This document shows, in pieces, positions 57,180-64,000 of a stretch of DNA of 64,000 nucleotides; the first letter of the stretch is position 1, and the number at the start of each line of letters is the position of its first letter. The notes beneath the pieces were generated by a model that was given only the letters and a program-made list of their open reading frames with translations, was not told where the DNA came from and did not search any database. The position numbers and the translations under genes are program-made. Origin of the DNA: Parascedosporium putredinis (lineage: Eukaryota > Ascomycota > Sordariomycetes > Microascales > Microascaceae); NCBI GenBank assembly GCA_949357655.1, contig CASHTG010000007.1:1083472-1147471 (forward strand). Direction: 5' to 3'.

Positions 57180-60100
57180 GGAAATAGCTACTAAGATCAC
57201 TAAGCCTAAGGTACCCTTCCTACTACTAGAGAAGTTCTTAGGAGAACAAGGAAAGCTCTAAAGCTTCCTCACCTATATAAGGGTATACTATAACCACTAT
57301 AATATCTAGGCAGATGATACTAAGGTGCTAGCTACTATAGGCAACCTAAGGGGAGATATTACCACTTAGTTTAAACCTACACTAAGAGACTATTATAAAA
57401 ATACTCTATTAAAATAGAATGAAAACACTAAGAGGATCTTTAGGGACTATAAAGAAATAGAGGAAGCTATTAAGGGAGTATTTAGAGATCCTGATAAAGA
57501 TAAGTCTATATAACGACAACTCCAGGAGATTCAACAGAAGATATCTATATCTAAGTATATTAGTAGGTTCTGATAAATCACAGCGTACCTTAACTAGGAT
57601 GATAAGCCTATGATCACATGATTCTATAAAGGACTTAAGGAAGAAGTAAAAGATAAAATCACTAAGGTCATAGATACACCTAATGACCTTAGAGAGTATA
57701 TAGACCTTATAGTTAAGATTGATAATTAACTATATATATAATAAATGGAGAAATAATAATAAGGCCTATAAAGCTACCTACTAGTAGGAAGAACTAACTA
57801 TACTAATAGAGGAAGACGACAGAATAGTAATACCTCTTAGGGAACATATGCTGGACCTATAGAGTTAGATATAGCCTAGAAAAATAATAAGGTACCCCTA
57901 AGTAAAAATAGAGAGTACTTTAATTATAGAAAGCTAGGCTACTATATATAAGAATACTAAAGTAAGGCTAGGAATAACCTTAGAAATGAAAAGAAACTAT
58001 AGAAGCCTATACCTATAATAAGATAGAAGTAGTATAATAAGTAAACTAAGGAATTAGGAAGTGCTAGTAAGCTACCTAATTATAGTACTATATACTAGAT
58101 AGTATACTATAATGATAACTACTATATATACTAAAATAGAAAGGATAGAGTAGGTTACTACCCTAAGAGACCTAAGTAGCTTAGAATAATAACCTACTAG
58201 TTACCTATAGATTATTATAAATGATTTAAATAAATAAGAGGGATCTATTATAAAAAGATTTTATAGGAATACCTACTAGAAGTAGTAGAACTATACCTAT
58301 AAGAAAGTAAACTAGAATAACTAGTAGAATAAAGCTAAGTATAAGTTATCAGATTCCTTAAATAAACTAAGGGATTAAAGTCAAAAGACTACTATTAGGA
58401 AAAACTAGGAAGCTTAGAAGGAAACCCTAAGGAAGAATAATATATCTTCTACTAACTTATATAGAAACCTAGAATATAGGAATAAAAAGAGGCTTGATAA
58501 CTATATAAATAGTACCTAAGGAAATAAGTAGGGATTAATAGAGGATTTGAAGAACACTTTAAAGACCTTATAAACTATATTATAGAATAAGAAAAAAAAA
58601 ACATGGTAAGGTATAACCTCCTCATCTATAACCTAGAAGAATATATAAGATAGCTAGAACACCTTAAAAGGATAGGGGATAATATCCCTCTAATATTACT
58701 TAACAACACTATCTAGAAGGTAGAAGAAATAGAGAACTAGATCTAACAAAATAAAATAAGAATAGAAGTTAGACTAGAAAACTAAGAAGATATAGTCTCT
58801 AGGAAACTCTATAAAATAGAGCAGTAGGTCCAAGCCCTATAACAAAAACTCTAAACCTACTAAGAAACCACCTATAATAACTTCTAGAGAATATAAAAAC
58901 ATATAGGAAAAATAGATAAATAATAGGAAAAGTATAAAAAACTTATAAAAGATATATATATTCCCTAATAAGAAGAATAGGAGTATTATATAATAGCTAT
59001 AGAAGAAAACGCAGACTAGCTAAGTAACTAAGGTAAATAAATCACTAGAGTATACTAATAAGTAGCTATACTAAGAGAAGAAATCGATAATATAGAAGAA
59101 TAACTAATCAAAGTATAGTACTATACTATAAGGGATAATATGAAAACCGACGAAGATGACTAGAAAGTTAAAGATAAAGTTATAGAATATAAAAACTAAT
59201 AGTACTAATAAAGATATAATAGGGACTAAATATTTTTAATAAATAATAGGAATACTAAGAACTAAGGGAGAAGGTAAGATAGCTACTATAGATCTTAGAA
59301 TAAATCCTACTACTAGGAAAATAATATAACCTAGCTACTAGAATAGCTAGATATATAGAAGTATCTATAAATATTAAAGGAATATAGTACTAAAAAGAGT
59401 ATAACCTAAGTATATAGAATAATAAATACCTTAAGGTAATAGTATAGATAAGGGGAAAATAGTATAATACCCTAATCGATAGTAGTATATAAGGAAACTT
59501 TATCTTACTAGATATAGTAAATAAGTTATAACTTCTATAGGACCTTAAGTAAGACCTATATATATTAGTAAACTATAAAAGAGTATTAGTTAGTTATGAT
59601 AATAGATAGATTAGATAAGAGACCGCATACCTCGATATTGACATCTCAGGCTATAAAACATAGATCAGCTTTAATATCACATAAATCAGCTACCTAGTAG
59701 TCCTAGGTATCCTATAGCTAAGGAAGGAAAACCCTATAATAGACTAGAGTACTAATCAGCTTACTTAGTAGGGCTAAGGAGACTCTATCGATAACTTAGT
59801 CCCTAAGTAGTAGTAACTAGAAAAGTCCACCTTAAATAAGCTAAAAGCCTTTAGTATAATAATATATATTAAAGAGCTCACTACTATAAGTTCAAATATA
59901 TTACTAAAAGGAAAGAAATACTAATAAAATAGAAAAACAAAGGCTATATATAGTATAGTTACTATAAGAATAAGGGAGGAAGTACTATAGAGCTTACCCC
60001 TATAATATCATAAATATACTAAAGTATTCATAAAAGAACTTAACACTAGCTTACTAGAATATAGCTAGTGGGATCATAAAATCAACCTCAAACTAGGAGC

Positions 60101-62815
60101 TATACCTAAGTTTATACTAATCTATAACCTTAACTAAGAATAGTTAAAAGAACTATAGGAATATATCTAGGAAAATATCAAAAAGGGTTTATCAGACCCT
60201 TAATATCACTAATAGGGTACCTAATACTTTTCATACCTAAAAAGAACAGAAAACTATATATATATATTAACTACTAACAGCTAAACGCTAATACTATCAA
60301 AAATAGGTATCCCCTACTATTAATCTTAGAGCTATAAGATAGACTAGGGAAGGTAAAATAGTTTATGGCCCTAGACCTAAAAGGAGCCTATAACCTTATC
60401 AGGATTAAGAAAGGAGATAAGTAGAAAATAGTATTTAGGATAAGGTATAGATACTATGAATACTATATTATACTATTTAGGTTAACTAATATACCTACTA
60501 TATTCTAAATAATGATCAACTATATACTTAGGGAGCACCTTAACTAGTTTATTATAGTATATCTAGATAATATCCTAATCTTCTCTAATATATTAGAAGA
60601 ATATAAGGAGTATATTAAGAAAGTACTATAAAAACTATAGGAAGCTAAGTTACTAGTAGAACCTAAGAAGAGCTTCTTCTATATATAGGAAGTAGACTTC
60701 CTTAGCTATACTATTAAACCAGGTGAAATATAAATATAGGAATCTAAAGTATAAGTAGTCTTAGACTAACCTATACTATAAATAGTAATAGAAGTAAGAG
60801 GCTTCTTAGGCTTCGCCAACTTCTACTGACGATTCCTACATAACTATAGTAAAAGGTGAAACCTTTAATAGACCTTATAAAGAACGAGAACTAGTTTATT
60901 TAGGGAAAGGAATAGTAGGAAGTGTTCTAGGAAATAAAATAAAGTATCTATGAACAACTAGTACTATATAATATAAACCTTAGTAAACTATTTGAAGTTA
61001 AAATAGATATATCTAACTATATAATTAGAGCCTAACTTAGATAATAAGACCTTAAAGGATAACTAAGACCTATAGCTTTTATATCAAAGAAGCTTAATAG
61101 ACCTATAGTATAATATAGAATCCCTGATAAGGAACTAATAGCTATTATAGAAGCTTTTAAAGAATAGAAATACTACCTTATTAGAGTGAAGCACCTAATT
61201 AATATATTCTCAGACTATAAAAACCTCACTAGCTTTATAATAATAAAGGAGCTTAATAAACAGTAAACTAGGTAGGCTAAAATATTATCAGAGTATAACT
61301 TCAAAATCATATATATTAAAGGAATAGAAAATAGAAGGGTAGATATACTTAGCTAAAGACCTAACCACTTTAAGAAAATCCCTAATAAAATGAAAATAGT
61401 ATTTTATAAATATACTAATAGAAGCTTACGATAGCTTATGATAAGCTACTAGCTATAATATAGCCACCCTACTATATAAGCTATCAAAGATTACTATAGA
61501 GGAGGAAATATTATAGATAACTATAAGCACTAAGGATAACCTATACTAGAACACCTTATAAGGAACCTTATAAGAGTAGTATATAAGTCTCTAAGAGGAG
61601 GATACCTAGGTATCACTAAAATAATAGATAAGATACTAAATAACTATATAATCAAGAACCTTAAGAAACTAGTATAAGAGGAAGTTACTAAGTATAACTT
61701 ATATACTAAGAATAAAGCAAATAGGTATAAGCTATATAGACTCCTATAGCCTATACTAATACCTAAAGTACTATAGTAGAATATAACTATAGACTTTATA
61801 GTTAAGTTACCTAAATTAGAGGATCTAGTTATAAGGTAGAAGTATAATAGTATTATAGTAGTTATAGATAGGTTAATAAGGTATATATATTTTATACCTT
61901 ATAGAGAAATAATAAATATACTAAAGTTCACTAACCTATTTCTATAAATAATACTAGCTAACTATAACCTACTAAAAGAAATCAATATAGATAGAGGAGG
62001 TATATTTATCTCTAAGTTTTAGTAGAGTCTTATAGACCTACTAGGGGTATACTATAAGTTATCGACAGTATACTACCTAGAAATATAAGGAATAGTAGAA
62101 TAAGTTAATTAGACTATCGAAACCTACCTATAATACTATATCAACTAGGACTAGAATAACTAGGTAAAGTACCTACTATTAGTATAGTATATATATAATA
62201 TAAGTAAATATGAAAGTATAGGAATATCACTATTCTATATAAACTATAGAATTAAACTAGAACTAGGGTTTAAGCCCTAAGGATAATGATCAGTAGCTAA
62301 ATATGTAATTATAATAGTAGAATAAATAAAGAAACTATACTAATAACTTATAATAGAACTTAAATTTATATAAGAGAGAATGATAAGCTATATAAATTGA
62401 AAAAGGATTAAGGGACTAACCTTCTAGGAGGGGAGTAAGGTCTACCTACTCTAAAAGAAAGTAGGAAAGAGGGACCCCTAAATTACTACTAAAAGACTAA
62501 GTAATAAACTTAATTATAAAAACTAGGACTATTTATTATTAAATGAAAAATTTTAGAAGTTAACTATAAACTAGAGTTACTAACTATAATAGGACTTAAG
62601 TACCCTATCTTTTATATATTATTATTAGAACTAGTATATAATAATATACCTATAGAAGAGTTAATCATAGTTAAACTAGTAGAAGATAAATAGGAAGTAG
62701 AAAAATCCTTAACTCTAGCTATAATGATAATAGAAAAATCGAATACCTAGTAAAATAGAAAAATTTTAAGTATAGTGAAAATATATAGGAACCTATTAAA
62801 CACCTTAAAGGGAGC
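57180..62815 (+). pseudogene. Relic gag-pol of the chromovirus
   Basis: No frame is open for more than a few dozen codons, but domain order is recognisable through the stops: gag-like, reverse transcriptase, RNase H, integrase with GPY/F-like block, and a chromodomain where tryptophan codons have become stops, as RIP predicts. A missing A in an A run near 62700 adds a probable read error. Confidence 0.8.
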
Positions 62816-63480
62816 TAGAACCTTCTAGCTTAGTTCTACTAGAAGCACCTATAGAAACCCTAGGATCTATAGGTATATCAAAATCAAAACTAGCAGCATC
62901 CTAGTTAATCACCCTAATAGCCCCTAAGGACTAAACCTGCCTGACTACCTGCTAGGTCTCTATAACTAGAGAATCCTCTTCCCCCTCCTTAGACAGACTG
63001 GCCACACTGCGATGAAAGAGCGCGTCCCCACACTCCCTAAGCAATTTCCATTAATAGTAGAGATAAGTGATCTAAGCTATTAACTCTAAAAGCTACTCCT
63101 CTAATTTCTTAAGCGCCTCATCCACCTTTCGGGTTTCCATTATAGTACGAGAAACTAGGTGAGGATAGTCACCATCAGTCAGGAAGTACCTAGGAAGGGT
63201 ATATAAAGGAGCTAGGAGGGAACTTACGAGAGGAAGTAACTAAGGAGCTGTCACAGGACCTCTTTCCCTTTAAATAAGCCAGACACTAGGAAGAGCTAGA
63301 GGCCATATAGTAGGCCCTCCCTACATTAAAACACCAGGAATAAGGTATATCAAGGTCTTCGCCAAAGGAAGAAATATATTAAGTAAGGGCTTCACCCTCT
63401 CATTTCTTATGAAGGGTGGTAGATACATGTTTGGAAATATAATCTATCATAGCGTCAACATCACTATAAGAATATGAGGA
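62700..63480 (-). pseudogene. Antisense ORF relic between pol and the 3' LTR
   Basis: On the minus strand one frame runs for over 250 codons, interrupted by stops that are nearly all TAG or TAA (plus a TGA/TAG pair near 63440), as RIP of CAG, CAA, CGA or TGG codons would give. Long clean pieces include TDGDYPHLVSRTIMETRKVD and ECGDALFHRSVASLSKEGEE. The protein is hydrophobic at the start, then charged and helical. I do not recognise it. The sense-strand frames here are much poorer. Confidence 0.6.
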
Positions 63481-63558
63481 TAGAAAGAACAGAACCAACC
63501 GCTAAGATAACAGAAATAGGGAGCCACAGGTTATAAGGGTCTTTAGGGATAAAGACTA

Positions 63559-63570
63559 AAAGAGGGGAGG
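63559..63570 (+). other. Polypurine tract before the 3' LTR
   Basis: A purine-only run, AAAGAGGGGAGG, directly precedes the 3' LTR start region, as needed for plus-strand priming. Confidence 0.6.
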
Positions 63571-63575
63571 TATTA

Positions 63576-63749
63576 TATTACAAGCAGCTATAAAGTAGGC
63601 CCAGGAAGGTAGTGAAACCTAGTAGTAAAAAGGCAGAACCTTAGGTAGTAACTAGCTAGTAAGGAAAAGACTATATGAAGAGACAGCGCAGTCCCAGAAG
63701 GACCACATAGGAAGACAGCACAGTCCTATAAGGACCGCACTATAGGAAG
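63576..63749 (+). repeat. Truncated 3' LTR
   Basis: Aligns with 56470-56644. The differences are transitions apart from one A-run indel. The copy stops at GGAAGTT, where TTAGGG repeats begin; the two share a TT. Confidence 0.92.
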
Positions 63750-63974
63750 TTAGGGTTAGGGTTAGGGTTAGGGTTAGGGTTAGGGTTAGGGTTAGGGTTA
63801 GGGTTAGGGTTAGGGTTAGGGTTAGGGTTAGGGTTAGGGTTAGGGTTAGGGTTAGGGTTAGGGTTAGGGTTAGGGTTAGGGTTAGGGTTAGGGTTAGGGT
63901 TAGGGTTAGGGTTAGGGTTAGGTTAGGGTTAGGGTTAGGGTTAGGGTTAGGGTTAGGGTTAGGTTAGGGTTAGG
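63750..63974 (+). repeat. Terminal telomere (TTAGGG)n
   Basis: About 38 TTAGGG units running outward, with a few short variants (TTAGG) near 63922 and 63960 that may be basecalling slips. It marks the right chromosome end. Confidence 0.98.
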
Positions 63975-64000
63975 AGCAATACGTAACTGAACGAAGTACA
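63975..64000. other. Untrimmed Oxford Nanopore adapter sequence
   Basis: The 26 bases starting AGCAATACGTAACTGAACG are the reverse complement of the Nanopore ligation adapter top strand (ends TTACGTATTGCT). It directly follows the telomere repeat and is not genomic. Confidence 0.95.

Larger units (their letters stand above)
56470..63749 (+). mobile_element. RIP-degraded Ty3/gypsy chromovirus LTR retrotransposon, 3' end truncated by the telomere
   Basis: About 7.3 kb. The 5' LTR begins TGTCACGAGC at 56470 and a partial 3' LTR starts at 63576. The order gag, RT, RNase H, integrase, chromodomain can be read through RIP-made stops: a gag-like region (about 57180-57730), RT with a YLDN form of the YxDD box at 60560-60571, an RNase H-like region (61000-61370), an integrase block VVIDRL.RY..FIP (about 61855-61900), and a chromodomain-like region (about 62670-62815). 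The internal region is very AT-rich, and its stops are mainly TAA and TAG, as expected from CpA-to-TpA RIP. It is certainly non-functional. Confidence 0.92.

Overview
The window is the right end of a chromosome from a filamentous ascomycete (Pezizomycotina, perhaps Sordariomycetes). It has short GT-AG introns, fungal-specific families (Fung_rhodopsin-type 7TM, GLEYA adhesin, CBM1, AAA with a fungal N-terminal region, ABCC transporter), transition mutations of the RIP type, and a terminal TTAGGG array at 63750-63974. The last 26 bases (63975-64000) match the Oxford Nanopore ligation adapter, so this is a long-read contig end with untrimmed adapter. That fits a second feature of the window: most genes carry one or more single-base frame breaks at short homopolymer runs, usually one base too few. 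I read most of these as basecalling errors and annotate the genes as probably intact.

Layout. 1-6.4 kb holds three minus-strand oxidoreductases: a zinc alcohol dehydrogenase cut by the left edge, a secreted tyrosinase and a GMC flavin oxidase. 7.5-13.2 kb holds a divergent pair, a two-TM fungal membrane protein (-) and a large AAA ATPase (+). 13.7-15.2 kb has a rhodopsin-like 7TM protein. 15.2-20.5 kb is gene-poor. 20.5-24.2 kb has a prolyl oligopeptidase (+) and a secreted CBM1-tailed HExxH metalloprotease (-). 27.5-33.7 kb holds a second-copy-type ERG6 sterol methyltransferase (+), an MFS sugar-type transporter (-) and a TauD dioxygenase (+). A tRNA-Lys(CUU) lies at 34.6 kb and a 282-bp MITE-like element at 35.9 kb. 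37.3-41.0 kb has a Ser/Thr-rich GLEYA adhesin (+) facing an M28-type peptidase (-). 42.4-53.3 kb holds a Cys/His-rich small protein, an APH-fold kinase-like protein and an intron-rich ABCC exporter in increasingly AT-rich DNA.

The subtelomere proper starts at 53.8 kb. It has a 21-bp heptad-coding minisatellite, about 28 copies of a 37-bp minisatellite, and two interstitial TTAGGG tracts pointing outward with 357 bp between them. A RIP-degraded Ty3/gypsy chromovirus (56.47-63.75 kb) follows. Its 3' LTR is cut off and capped directly by the terminal telomere. Between its pol and 3' LTR lies a long antisense reading frame whose only stops are those RIP can make.

The genes look like an accessory, secretion- and oxidation-rich subtelomeric set. 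No polyketide synthase, NRPS or other backbone gene is visible, so I do not claim a metabolite cluster. The most unusual biology is the architecture of the chromosome end: three nested outward telomere tracts, a telomere-capped broken LTR, and an antisense ORF in a chromovirus.
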